Shown here piece after piece: positions 55,829 to 64,000 of a DNA stretch of 64,000 nucleotides. Positions within the stretch are counted from its first letter, which is position 1; the number at the start of each line of letters is the position of its first letter. The notes below the pieces were generated by a model. The model searched no databases, was not told the DNA's origin, and saw only the letters and a program-made list of their open reading frames with translations. This stretch comes from Deltaproteobacteria bacterium (GTDB lineage Bacteria; Myxococcota_A; UBA9042; PHBI01; JACKFB01), in the NCBI GenBank assembly GCA_020632695.1, contig JACKFB010000012.1, forward strand, positions 124,001-188,000. Direction: 5' to 3'. Position numbers and translations under genes: made by a program.

Positions 55829-57133
55829 CTATCTCTCGTTGCGGTGGGTTGTATGCCGATACCGCTCCTCGGCGCGGGCGGCGGTCAGCTCGAGGCCGCC
55901 CAGCTCGACGAAGCGCTTGATGGCCTCGAGCTCGCCCTGGTCGAGCCACATGCCGTGGCGCGGGCACTCGTCGACGATGATGCCGCTGACCTGGCCGTAG
56001 TTCTGGCGGGTCATGGTGGTGGCGCACATCGGGCACTGGCGGAACACCATGCGGTCGGGCAGGCGGGCCATCGCGCGCACGGCGCGGCCGATCTCCGCCA
56101 GGTTGGGGCGCTCGACCAGCGGGCGCACCACCATCCGGCTCAGCTCGCCCGGGTCCAGCCACAGGCCCTGGCACTCCGGGCACACGTCGACGACGCTGCC
56201 CGAGGCGCCGACCGTCGTCGCCACGGTCGGCTCGTCGCAGTCGGGGCAGCGCATGGCCCGCTCCTCCTGCGGTGCCGGCGCGCTGCCCACCGACGTGACC
56301 GGCCGGGTCACCGCCCCGGTGCCGAGGATCCCGTTCAGCGCCTCGAGGGCGATGGGCGCCGTGTCCAGGCGACGCGACGGGTCGGGATGCATCATCGCCT
56401 GGATGAAGTGGGCCACCCGCGAGCCACCGCCGAAGATGCCTGGATACTGCTTCTCGATGGGCGCCACGCTGGCCGGCTCGGGCGGGTGGCCGCTGACCAT
56501 GTGCAGCAGGGTCGCGCCGACGCCGTAGAGGTCGTCGATGGTCGTCGCCTCCCCGGGCTCGTGCTCGGGGGCGTGGAAGCCGGGCGAGCCGCCGTAGTAC
56601 GGCGACCCGACCGCGCGGCTGCGCAGCTCCGCGTGGATGAGGCCAGGGTTGAGCAGGGCCACCGTCCCGTCCGGCTTCAGCAGGGTCATCTCCGAGCGCA
56701 CCGAGCCGTGCGGCAGTGGCGGGACGCGATCGTGCAGGTGGGCCAGGGTGGCCAGCATGCGCCGGGTGATGCGCAGGGCCAGCTCGGCCGGCGCCGGCCC
56801 GACGCTGTGTATCAGGTCCTGCACCGTGCGCCCGGCGACGAACTCCTCCACCACCCAGGCGCTGGCGGCGCCGCGCCGCTCGGTCAGGATGAGCTCCCGC
56901 AGGCGCGGGAGCCCGGGGTGGCCGATGCCGCGGAAGATGGCGGCGTGGCGCTCGAGCTGGGAGGCGACCGGCGCAGGCAGCGGCTCGTCGAGGCGGTAGA
57001 CGCGCGCGGCCAGCAGATCGCCGGTGGCGACCTCCTCGGCGACGAAGAGCAGCATCGCGCCGCCCATGTCGAGCCGGCAGATCTGCTGGTAGCGGCCCTG
57101 CGATGCCGTGGAGATCGACTCGCTGGCGAGCAT
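55829..57133 (-). CDS. Pseudokinase with two C-terminal TFIIB-type zinc ribbons
   Basis: In this 434-residue protein residues about 15-290 follow the protein kinase fold (VVEEFVAGRTVQDLI hinge, SPYYGGSPGFHAPEHEPGE activation/APE region, DDLYGVGATLLHMVSG helix F), but the catalytic residues are missing. The Lys strand reads LLAARVYRL, the HRD loop reads LPHGSVRSEM and DFG reads LLNPGLIH. Catalysis is therefore unlikely. Residues about 315-350 (CPDCDEPTV to VCPECQGLWLDPGEL) and 390-425 (CPMCATTM to CPRHGMWLDQGELEA) are zf-TFIIB zinc ribbons, the second with His replacing one Cys. GGAGG precedes the ATG. Likely a scaffold or sensor; partner unknown. Confidence 0.85.
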   Translation of the reverse strand: MLASESISTASQGRYQQICRLDMGGAMLLFVAEEVATGDLLAARVYRLDEPLPAPVASQLERHAAIFRGIGHPGLPRLRELILTERRGAASAWVVEEFVAGRTVQDLIHSVGPAPAELALRITRRMLATLAHLHDRVPPLPHGSVRSEMTLLKPDGTVALLNPGLIHAELRSRAVGSPYYGGSPGFHAPEHEPGEATTIDDLYGVGATLLHMVSGHPPEPASVAPIEKQYPGIFGGGSRVAHFIQAMMHPDPSRRLDTAPIALEALNGILGTGAVTRPVTSVGSAPAPQEERAMRCPDCDEPTVATTVGASGSVVDVCPECQGLWLDPGELSRMVVRPLVERPNLAEIGRAVRAMARLPDRMVFRQCPMCATTMTRQNYGQVSGIIVDECPRHGMWLDQGELEAIKRFVELGGLELTAARAEERYRHTTHRNER

Positions 57134-57312
57134 GGCTCCCTCCGCGTCGGGTGGTGCCGAGAAAGCTAGCAGACGCGACCGACACGCGACAGCGGAGAGG
57201 GCGACCGTCCGGCCGGCGCGCGACCGACCCGTGGGTCGGGGCGCGGCGCGGCTGGATCGGCGGGGCGGGTCGACGCTATACCGGGGACCGACCGGGACCG
57301 AGGAGCGCAGCG

Positions 57313-59472
57313 ATGGCGAAGACGAGCACGCGAGGCCTGGCCTTCGGCCGGGTGCTGCTGATGATGGTGGCGGCGTGCGGCGGCGGCGGGACCGGCGCAG
57401 ACGACGCGAGCCCCGACGCCGACGCAGCGGCGGACCTGACGGCGGACCTGACAGCGGACCGGGGCGCCGACGCGCCTGGCGACGCGGGACCGGAGCTTCC
57501 GCCGATCGTGGAGGAGGGCACCCTGGCGCGCTTCGACCTGAGCGTGGACCTCGACACCGCCGAGCACTTCTACGACTTCCCCTGGCCCTCCGACCTGCGC
57601 CTGACCGCGCGCGGCACGCCGGCGATGACCCACATCCCCTCACCGGGCGTCGACCTGGTCGCGCCGATCATCGCCATCGCCGACCAGCGCCCCGGCTTCC
57701 CGGTGACGCCCGTGGCGTGGTTCCGCTTCAGCGCGGACCCGGCGCCCCGCACCCGCGACGTGGTGATCGCCGCGGACCCGACCTCGCCGCTGCTGCTGGT
57801 CGACGTCGACCCCGACTCGCCCGAGCGCGGCCGCCTCTTCCCGCTGGTGGCCACCACGCCGCCGGTGGACGGGTGGGTGCCCGAGCACCTGCTGGCCATG
57901 TCCGCCCGCCCCGGCTTCGTGCTGGCACCCGACCGGACCTACGCCTTCGTGGTCACCCGCGCCGCCAAGGACGCCGCCGGGCAGCCGTTGGGGATCCCCG
58001 CCGACCTGCAGCGCCTGGCCCGGGGCGAGGTGCCCGCCGGAGCGCGCGGCGCCGCGGCCGCCGCCCTCTACGCGCCGCTGTGGCCCACCCTCGACGGGCT
58101 CGGCGTCGCGCGCGACCAGGTCGCCGCGGCCACCGTCTTCACCACCGGCGACGTCGTGGCGGAGACGGCCCGCCTCAGCGACCAGGTCCTGGCCGACCAC
58201 GACGCCACGCTGGGCCCCCTGACCGTCGACCCGGACGACGGGGCCGATCACTCCCGCTACTGCGAGCTGCACGGCACGCTGACCCTGCCGCAGTTCCAGC
58301 GCGGGGAGGCCCCCTTCGACACCGAGGGGCTCTTCGAGTTCGACGCCTCCGGGCGACCGGTCCTCCAGCGTGAGGAGACCGTGCCGATCGTCGTCACCAT
58401 GCCGCGCCAGCCCATGCCGGCCGGGGGCTACCCGCTGGTGCTCTACTTCCACGGCTCCGGCGGGCTGGCGTCGCAGGTGGTCGACCGCGGCACCATCGAG
58501 TTCGCCGGCGGGCCGGAGACCCCCGGTGAGGGGCCGGCCTGGGTGCTGGCCGCCCACGGGTTCGGGGCGGTGGGGGCGGCGCTGCCGGTCAACCCCGAGC
58601 GCGTGCCGGGCGCCAGCAGCATCGAGTATCTCAACCTGGCCAATCTGGCCGCCTTCCGCGACACCTTCCGGCAGGGCGTCATCGAGCAGCGCCTGATGCT
58701 GGAGGCCCTGGACGGCCTGCGCGTCGCCCCGGCCACCGTGGCCGCCTGCGCCGGCATGTCCCTGCCCGCCGGCGAGGAGAGCTACCGCTTCGCCACCGCC
58801 CCCATCCTGGCGATGGGGCAGTCGATGGGCGGCATGTACGCCAACATGATCGGCGCCACCGAGCCGCGCATCGAGGCGGTGGTGCCCACCGGCGCAGGTG
58901 GCTTCTGGAGCTTCTTCATCCTCCAGACCCAGCTGTTGAACGCCGGCCCGCTGCTGGGCCCGCTCCTCGAGGCCGAGGATCTGAGCTTCCTGCACCCGTC
59001 GCTGCACACCATGCAGACCGCGTGGGAGCCGGCCGAGCCGATGGTCTACATGCCGCGGCTGGCCCACCGCCCCCTGCCCGGCCACCCGGTGCGCCCCATC
59101 TACGAGCCGGTCGGCAAGGGCGACTCCTTCTTCTCGACGACGATCTACGACGCCATCGTGCTGGCCTACGGCCACCCCCAAGCGGGCGCCGCGGTGTGGC
59201 CGGAGATGCAGCAGAGCCTCGCCCTGGCAGGCCTCGACGGCTTCCTGGACTACCCGGTGCACCAGGACCTGCAGAGCGTCGACGGCGAGCCCTACACCGG
59301 CGTCGTCGTCCAATACGAAGGCGACGGCTGGTCCGACCCCCACACGATCTTCACCCAGCTCGACGCCGTGAAGTACCAGTACGGCTGCTTCCTCGAGACC
59401 TTCCGAGACACCGGCACAGCGACGGTACCGGCCCCGGCGCCGCTGGGTACGCCGTGCCCGAAGGGCCCCTGA
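57313..59472 (+). CDS. Lipoprotein with an alpha/beta-hydrolase-type domain
   Basis: In this 719-residue protein a lipobox (VLLMMVAAC) is followed by an Asp/Ala linker with repeated TADL. Residues about 60-360 are beta-rich (FDLSVDLDTAEHFYDFPWPS). The later half contains YPLVLYFHGSGGLASQVVD (oxyanion-loop HGSGG), WVLAAHGFGAVGAALPVNP, ILAMGQSMGGMYANMIGATE (nucleophile elbow GQSMG) and candidate acid and His residues near the C-terminus (GDGWSDPHTIF). This is a serine-hydrolase layout resembling VirJ/lipase-like secreted proteins. GAGGAG precedes the ATG. Composite element locus 3 starts six bases after the stop. Confidence 0.82.
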   Translation: MAKTSTRGLAFGRVLLMMVAACGGGGTGADDASPDADAAADLTADLTADRGADAPGDAGPELPPIVEEGTLARFDLSVDLDTAEHFYDFPWPSDLRLTARGTPAMTHIPSPGVDLVAPIIAIADQRPGFPVTPVAWFRFSADPAPRTRDVVIAADPTSPLLLVDVDPDSPERGRLFPLVATTPPVDGWVPEHLLAMSARPGFVLAPDRTYAFVVTRAAKDAAGQPLGIPADLQRLARGEVPAGARGAAAAALYAPLWPTLDGLGVARDQVAAATVFTTGDVVAETARLSDQVLADHDATLGPLTVDPDDGADHSRYCELHGTLTLPQFQRGEAPFDTEGLFEFDASGRPVLQREETVPIVVTMPRQPMPAGGYPLVLYFHGSGGLASQVVDRGTIEFAGGPETPGEGPAWVLAAHGFGAVGAALPVNPERVPGASSIEYLNLANLAAFRDTFRQGVIEQRLMLEALDGLRVAPATVAACAGMSLPAGEESYRFATAPILAMGQSMGGMYANMIGATEPRIEAVVPTGAGGFWSFFILQTQLLNAGPLLGPLLEAEDLSFLHPSLHTMQTAWEPAEPMVYMPRLAHRPLPGHPVRPIYEPVGKGDSFFSTTIYDAIVLAYGHPQAGAAVWPEMQQSLALAGLDGFLDYPVHQDLQSVDGEPYTGVVVQYEGDGWSDPHTIFTQLDAVKYQYGCFLETFRDTGTATVPAPAPLGTPCPKGP

Positions 59473-59477
59473 AGGCG

Positions 59478-59789
59478 GGGGCCGAGGCCGGGGCCGGCGC
59501 CGGGGTCGGGGCCGAGACCGAGGCCGAGACCGAGGCCGAGACCGGGACCGAGGCCGAGACCGAGACCGAGACCGAGGCCGAGACCGGGACCGAGACCGGG
59601 ACCGAGACCGGGACCGAGACCGAAACCGAGGCCGAGACCGAGACCGAGACCGAAACCGAGGCCGAGACCGAGACCGAGACCGAAACCGAGACCGTGACCG
59701 AGACCGAGACCGTGACCGAGACCGAGCCCGAGCCCGCCACCGAGCCCGAGCCCGCCACCGAGACCGAGCCCGAGCCCGAACCCGCCGCC
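59478..59789 (+). repeat. Hexamer tract of composite element, locus 3
   Basis: Fifty-two hexamers in one register over 312 bases, fitting GNNNCC except one GGGGTC. GGGACC, GAAACC and GAGGCC alternate with GAGACC; the 3-prime part shifts to GAGCCC and GCCACC. Plus-strand T occurs three times. The tract starts six bases after the stop codon of the hydrolase lipoprotein gene. Orientation and order relative to the structured units are the same as at the other two loci. Confidence 0.9.
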
Positions 59790-59827
59790 GCCGACCCTCG
59801 AGCCAGCCCCGCCCCAAGACCCCGACC

Positions 59828-60168
59828 CGCCACCCAGCCGGGATGTAGAGGCGCCGAATGAGGCGAGCGAGGCCGCCGCTGAGGGTGGCGCGACCGAGCG
59901 CAGGCCGAGTCGGGCCCCAGGCCCGTCGCAGGCCTGACGCGAGGGAGCGACGCCCTCAGCGGTGGCCGTAGCCGACTCAGGCGGTGCCTCGGCCAGCCAC
60001 CCAGCCGGGATGTAGAGGCGCCGAATGAGGCGAGCGAGGCCGCCGCTGACGGCGGCGCGACCGAGCGCAGGCCGAGTCGGGCCCCAGGCCCGTCGCAGGC
60101 CTGACGCGAGGGAGCGACGTCGTCAGCGGTGGCCGTAGCCGACTCAGGCGGTGCCTCGGCCAGCCACC
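59828..60168 (+). repeat. Two tandem 167 bp structured units of composite element, locus 3
   Basis: Unit period is 167 (CAGCCGGGATGTAGAGGCGC begins at 59835 and 60002). Units are almost identical except in the middle stem. Unit 1 has CCGCTGAGGG with CCCTCAGCGG, while unit 2 has CCGCTGACG with CGTCAGCGG: a change on both arms. The apical stem is CGGGCC CCA GGCCCG. These are the divergent members of the unit family at 6926-7720. The last 25 bases overlap the 3-prime end of the Rieske-glutamate synthase gene and contain its stop codon. Confidence 0.88.
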
Positions 60169-61766
60169 CCGCCGTAGCGGACGCTGGTCAGCTCCGCCAT
60201 CCCCCGGTCGAACGTCGTCAGATCGTCGGCGTTGAGATCGCGAAGGTGGTGGTGGCCGCAGGCTCTTGCCAGGACCTGCATCAGCTCCACCGCGGCGCCC
60301 AGGTAGCGGGCCAACCTCGCGGCGGCGATGTCTACCGGCAGGCGGGCGCGGAGGTGGGGCTTCTGGGTGGCGATGCCTACCGGGCAGTTGTTGGTGTGGC
60401 AGGCGCGCATGCCGAGGCAGCCGATGGCCTGGAGCGCGGCGTTCGAGATGGCGACGGCGTCGGCGCCCAGGGCCAGCGCCTTGGCGAAGTCGGCCGGGGT
60501 GCGGAGGCCGCCGGTGATGACCAGGGTCACGTCGGAGCGCCCGAGCCGATCCAGGCGGTGGCGGGCGCGGGCCAGCGCGGGGATCGTGGGCACCGAGATG
60601 TTGTCCCTGAAGATGAGCGGCGCCGCGCCGGTCCCGCCGCCTCGGCCGTCGAGGATCACGTAGTCCACGCCGACCTCCAGGGCGGCGTCGAGGTCGCGCT
60701 CGATGTGCTGCGCCGAGAGCTTGAAGCCCACCGGGATGCCGCCGGTGGCCTCGCGCACCTCGGCGGCGAAGGCCTGGAAGTCGGCCAGGGTGGTCCAGTC
60801 GGGGAAGCGGGCCGGTGAGACGGCGGGCGTCCCCGGCGGCAGCCCCCGCACCTCGGCGATGCGGCCCTGCACCTTCACGCCGGGCAGGTGCCCGCCCGTG
60901 CCGGTCTTGGCCCCCTGCCCGCCCTTGAAGTGGAAGGCCTGGCAGCGCTGGACCTTCTCCATCGCGTAGCCGAAGCGGGCCGAGGCCAGCTCGTAGAAGT
61001 AGCGGCTGTTGGCCTCCTGCTCGTCGGGCAGCATCCCGCCCTCTCCCGAGCAGATCCCGGTGCCCGCCAGCTCGGCCCCGCGGGCCAGCGCCACCTTCGC
61101 CTCCTCCGACAGCGCGCCGAAGCTCATGTCGGACACGAAGAGCGGGATCTCGAGACGCAAGGGCCGGCGGGCGTTCGGGCCGATGATCACCTCGGTCCCG
61201 ACCGGCTCGTCGTCGAGCAGGGGCAGCCGATGCAGCTGCGCGGTGACGAACTGCAGGTCGTCCCACTTGGGGAGCGAGTCCCGGGGCACGCCCATCGCCG
61301 CCGCCACGCCGTGATGGCCCGTCTTGCTGAGGCCGTCCTCTGCCAGCGCGCGGATCTCGTGGGTGAAGGGCTCCTCGGGAGCGCCGTGGACGTCGGCCCA
61401 GGCGCCCTGGTAGGCGTCGCGGTCGTAGGGCTGCGGGTGGGTCTCGGCCCAGCGGGCGATCTCGTCGCCGTCCACCCACACGGCGCCGTCCTCGACCCAG
61501 CTCGAGAAGCGCGCGAGGCGCTCGGCGTTGTTGTAGGCGCTCACCCCGGTGTCCCAGCGGTAGTCCCAGCCATGGAGCCCGCAGATCAGGTCGTCGCCCC
61601 GGAGGTGCCCGTCGGCCAGCAGCGCGCCCCGGTGCAGGCAGCGCCCGTAGAGCGCGGACACCCGCTCGCCCCGGCGCAGGACCACCAGGTCGACGTCCGA
61701 CACCAGCGCGTGCCGCGGCTGGCCTTCGGGCAGCTCGGAGAGCGGGAACAGGCGCGTCTTCGTCAT
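60144..61766 (-). CDS. Rieske domain fused to a glutamate-synthase-type FMN domain
   Basis: This is a 540-residue protein. Residues about 5-100 form a Rieske [2Fe-2S] domain with ligands C43, H45 (GRCLHRGALL) and C62, H65 (LICGLHGWDYRW). From about residue 150 it follows the GltS FMN-binding barrel: FVSDMSFGALSEEAKVALAR, GICSGEGGMLPDEQEA, FKGGQGAKTGTGGHLPG, VGVDYVILDGRGGGTGAAP, LVITGGLRTPADFAKALALG, and MRACHTNNCPVGIATQ that supplies Cys for the [3Fe-4S] cluster. No amidotransferase domain is present, so it is not a complete glutamate synthase. Electron entry via Rieske is inferred. The last eight codons lie within a repeat unit of composite locus 3. Confidence 0.9.
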   Translation of the reverse strand: MTKTRLFPLSELPEGQPRHALVSDVDLVVLRRGERVSALYGRCLHRGALLADGHLRGDDLICGLHGWDYRWDTGVSAYNNAERLARFSSWVEDGAVWVDGDEIARWAETHPQPYDRDAYQGAWADVHGAPEEPFTHEIRALAEDGLSKTGHHGVAAAMGVPRDSLPKWDDLQFVTAQLHRLPLLDDEPVGTEVIIGPNARRPLRLEIPLFVSDMSFGALSEEAKVALARGAELAGTGICSGEGGMLPDEQEANSRYFYELASARFGYAMEKVQRCQAFHFKGGQGAKTGTGGHLPGVKVQGRIAEVRGLPPGTPAVSPARFPDWTTLADFQAFAAEVREATGGIPVGFKLSAQHIERDLDAALEVGVDYVILDGRGGGTGAAPLIFRDNISVPTIPALARARHRLDRLGRSDVTLVITGGLRTPADFAKALALGADAVAISNAALQAIGCLGMRACHTNNCPVGIATQKPHLRARLPVDIAAARLARYLGAAVELMQVLARACGHHHLRDLNADDLTTFDRGMAELTSVRYGGVAGRGTA

Positions 61767-61961
61767 GGCGGTATCCCGGAGCTGGTGAGAGGAGGCGTCT
61801 CGGTCGTAGCACGCGCCCCCTTGCCAGGACCACCGGCCGCCGGGCCCCGCCGCGGCGGGCGGCCTCGGGCGAGCTGGGAGCGCGGCCAGGCGGGCGGATC
61901 GGTCACCGGCCCGACGAGGTGGTGGTTTGCTCGGGCCCCCGGGCCTGCGATAGTCCGGGCC

Positions 61962-64000
61962 ATGGCGCGAACGCATCTCCGGACCACGGCGACCCTCCTC
62001 CTGCTCTGCTGCGCGGTGCCGGCCGGGCTCGGTGCCTGCAGCGACTCGGGCGCCGGCGCGGGACCGGACGCCGACGCCGACGTCGCCGCGTCGCCGGACG
62101 GCGGCGGCCAGCCCGACGCCGACGGCGCGCAGCCCCCCGCCGGCGCGCCGCAGCTCACCCTGCTCGAGCCCGAGGCCGACTCGGTCTGGCGCCTGGGCGA
62201 GCCCGTCCCGTTCAGCGCGCGCGTCAGCGACCCCGACGACCCGGTGACCGCGCTGAGCTACGCCCTGAGCGCCGACGGAGGCACCCCGCTGCTCCAGGGC
62301 GCCGTCCCCCAGAGCACGCTCTCGCTGAGCGTCGACTCCCTTGCGGCCGGCTCCCACGTCCTGACCCTCGTAGTCACCGACCCCGGCGGCCGCAGCGCGC
62401 AGGTCGCCGTCGCCCTGCGGGTGAACCGCCCCCCCGCCGGCGCCACCGTGCTGGCGATAAGCCCCGCCGCGCCGACCACCTCGGACCCGCTGCTGGCCTC
62501 GGTCAGCACCCCGGCCACCGACCCCGACGGTCAGATCGTCACCTACCGCTTCTCCTGGACCCGCGACGGCGCGCCCGCCGGCATCGCCCAGGCGTCCGTC
62601 CCCGCGTCCGCCACCGCCCGTGGGCAGACCTGGACGGTCCGGGCCGTCCCGGGCGACGGCGACCACGAGGGGCAGGCGGCCGAGGCCAGCGTGGTCATCG
62701 CCAACGCGCCGCCGACGCTCAGCGCGGTGAACCTGCTGCCCAGCGCCGCGGCGACCGACAGCACCCTGACCTGCAGCGCGGAGGGCTTCAGCGACGCGGA
62801 TGGCGACCCCGAGGGCTACCACTTCTCCTGGCGGGTCGACGGCGCGCTCGTCGCTGACGAGGAGGGCGCGACCCTGGGCGGGGCCTTCTTCCACAAGGGC
62901 CAGAGCGTGCGTTGCCGGGTGGCGCCCTGGGACGGGCTGACCGAGGGCGAGGCGCTGGAGAGCGCCGCGGTGCCCGTGCTGGACAGCCCGCCGCGGGTCG
63001 GGTCGGTGACGCTCTCGCCGCCCGAGGGCAGCTCGGGGACCGCCTTCACCTGCACCGCCAGCGGGCTCGAGGACCCGGACGAGGGCGACAACCCCACGCT
63101 GCAGACGATCTGGTTGGTGAACGGGGTGGAGCAGCCCGGGACCACCAGCGCCGTGTTCACGCCCGCCGGGGCGGGGGCCGGGACCACCGTGCAGTGCAAG
63201 GTCGTGCCGGTCAGCGGTTCGACCAAGGGCACGCCGGTCGCGTCGGCGATCGTCGTGCTCGCCAACGCCGCGCCGCACATCGGGGCGGTCATCGTGGGAC
63301 CCTCGCCGGCCACGGAGCTCACCGGGGTCCAGTGCCTCGCCAGCGACCTGTCGGATCCCGACGGCGATCCGGTGACCCTGGTGGTGACCTGGAAGGTGGA
63401 CGGCCAGGTGGTCGAGGGCGAGCAGGGCGCCACCCTCTCCGGCGAGCACTACGCGAAGGGGCAGACGGTCACCTGCTCGGCGCAGCCCAGCGACGGGACG
63501 ACCCTGGGGCCGGCCGTGGCCAGCAAGTTCGGGCTGGTCATCGCCAACGCGCCGCCCAGCCTGGGCGCGGTGAGCCTCGGTCCACCGGGCGCGACCGCGC
63601 TGGACACGCTGGTGTGTGCGCCGCAGGGCTTCAGCGACCCGGACGGCGACCCGCCGGTCTACGGGTACGCGTGGAGCGTCGACGGAGCGCCGGTGGCCGA
63701 CGCCCAGGCTGCGACCCTCAGCGGCGGCTTCGTGAAGGGAGCGTCGGTGGTGTGCACGGTGACGCCGGGCGACGGCGAGGCGGACGGCGAGACGGTCAGC
63801 TCTCCCAAGCTGTTGATCGCCAACGCGCCGCCGTCGCTGACCTCGGCGACGCTCACGCCTGCAGAGGGCGGCAAGCTCACCTCGTTCGTCTGCGCGCCGG
63901 TCGGCCACAGCGACCCCGACGCCGGCGACCCGAAGGTCTACGCGTTCCGGTGGCTGGTGGACGGAGAGGTCGTCGCCGGGGCGACCGGGGCCAGCTTCGT
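61962..64000 (+). CDS. Lipoprotein with tandem Ig/PKD-like repeats, cut by the window edge
   Basis: The frame is open for 679 codons to the edge. A lipobox (AVPAGLGAC, Cys 26) and an Asp/Ala-rich linker are followed by repeated modules of roughly 90-100 residues. Each contains a DPDGDP-type Ca-binding-like loop, a Trp core (YHFSWRVDGALVADEEG, VTWKVDGQVVEGEQG, YGYAWSVDGAPVADAQ), a Cys pair (LTCSAEGFSD with VRCRVAPWDG) and the connector VIANAPPSL. At least six modules are visible. Extracellular adhesive or scaffold function is likely by analogy. It is divergent from the Rieske fusion gene. The C-terminus, where an anchoring signal may lie, is outside the window. Confidence 0.85.
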   Translation, partial: MARTHLRTTATLLLLCCAVPAGLGACSDSGAGAGPDADADVAASPDGGGQPDADGAQPPAGAPQLTLLEPEADSVWRLGEPVPFSARVSDPDDPVTALSYALSADGGTPLLQGAVPQSTLSLSVDSLAAGSHVLTLVVTDPGGRSAQVAVALRVNRPPAGATVLAISPAAPTTSDPLLASVSTPATDPDGQIVTYRFSWTRDGAPAGIAQASVPASATARGQTWTVRAVPGDGDHEGQAAEASVVIANAPPTLSAVNLLPSAAATDSTLTCSAEGFSDADGDPEGYHFSWRVDGALVADEEGATLGGAFFHKGQSVRCRVAPWDGLTEGEALESAAVPVLDSPPRVGSVTLSPPEGSSGTAFTCTASGLEDPDEGDNPTLQTIWLVNGVEQPGTTSAVFTPAGAGAGTTVQCKVVPVSGSTKGTPVASAIVVLANAAPHIGAVIVGPSPATELTGVQCLASDLSDPDGDPVTLVVTWKVDGQVVEGEQGATLSGEHYAKGQTVTCSAQPSDGTTLGPAVASKFGLVIANAPPSLGAVSLGPPGATALDTLVCAPQGFSDPDGDPPVYGYAWSVDGAPVADAQAATLSGGFVKGASVVCTVTPGDGEADGETVSSPKLLIANAPPSLTSATLTPAEGGKLTSFVCAPVGHSDPDAGDPKVYAFRWLVDGEVVAGATGASF

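Noticed and set aside
59828..60168. Insertion sequence or REP/RAYT-type mobile element with its own transposase
   Set aside because: No transposase or Y1-type nuclease frame lies in or near any of the three composite loci; mobility in trans remains possible but is not shown.

Overview
The window is a very GC-rich chromosomal segment, packed with protein genes. No rRNA, tRNA, CRISPR array or complete transposon was seen. The lineage looks like Myxococcota or a close relative. Two exported proteins carry MYXO-CTERM-type tails (Cys-containing Gly/Ser motif, hydrophobic helix, Arg-rich end; one is displaced by a frameshift). At least eight lipoproteins have Asp/Ala/Thr-rich linkers or Cys-rich domains after the lipobox. 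There is a eukaryote-like Ser/Thr kinase and an F420-dependent enzyme pair. Assignment below phylum would be a guess.

Layout. 1-2904 (minus): TolC-type outer membrane protein, MlaC-like protein, a small exported protein and the start of a membrane protein. 3159-6324 (minus): purM-purN and an FAD oxidoreductase joined by 4-base overlaps. 6415-7720: first large composite repeat. 7791-13843: a lipoprotein coupled to an HExxH-type hydroxylase-like protein, a peroxiredoxin, an MscS channel and a Cys-rich lipoprotein. 14049-21389: orphan phage-type tail tube gene, then a phospholipid-type run (acyltransferase, gpsA, APP1-like phosphatase), a glyoxalase-family protein and a PHP-domain lipoprotein. 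21417-26135: lipoproteins, glutathione peroxidase, TatD, PAP2 phosphatase and prfB with its programmed frameshift. 26333-28039: F420 pair. 28170-33985: crotonase, Cys-rich lipoprotein, SWIM-SNF2 helicase, membrane pair. 34330-41429: DUF3160 protein, cyclic-nucleotide sensor, Ser/Thr kinase, barrel-like protein. 41469-46062 (minus): MYXO-CTERM-type protein, carbamoyltransferase, SxtJ-like and DUF5989-like proteins. 46225-55177: small membrane protein, RraA, double FKBP, SelO, sulfatase-type membrane enzyme, desaturase-methyltransferase fusion, MYXO-CTERM protein. 55829-64000: pseudokinase with zinc ribbons, alpha/beta-hydrolase lipoprotein, Rieske-glutamate-synthase fusion, and a partial Ig-like repeat lipoprotein.

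The most unusual content is not protein coding. Three loci (6415-7720, 55264-55828, 59478-60168) carry the same composite element in the same orientation: 47-63 hexamers in strict register (pattern GNNNCC, nearly T-free on the plus strand), followed by 1-5 copies of a 157-167 bp unit that can fold into three stacked stems. Stems differ in sequence between loci but keep pairing. A second family of about 150 bp hairpin elements (3002-3159, 33986-34142, 47151-47306) shares conserved internal segments, has different but self-complementary arms, and in all three cases starts exactly at a TGA stop codon. I know of no description of either family; that is a statement about my knowledge, not the result of a search.
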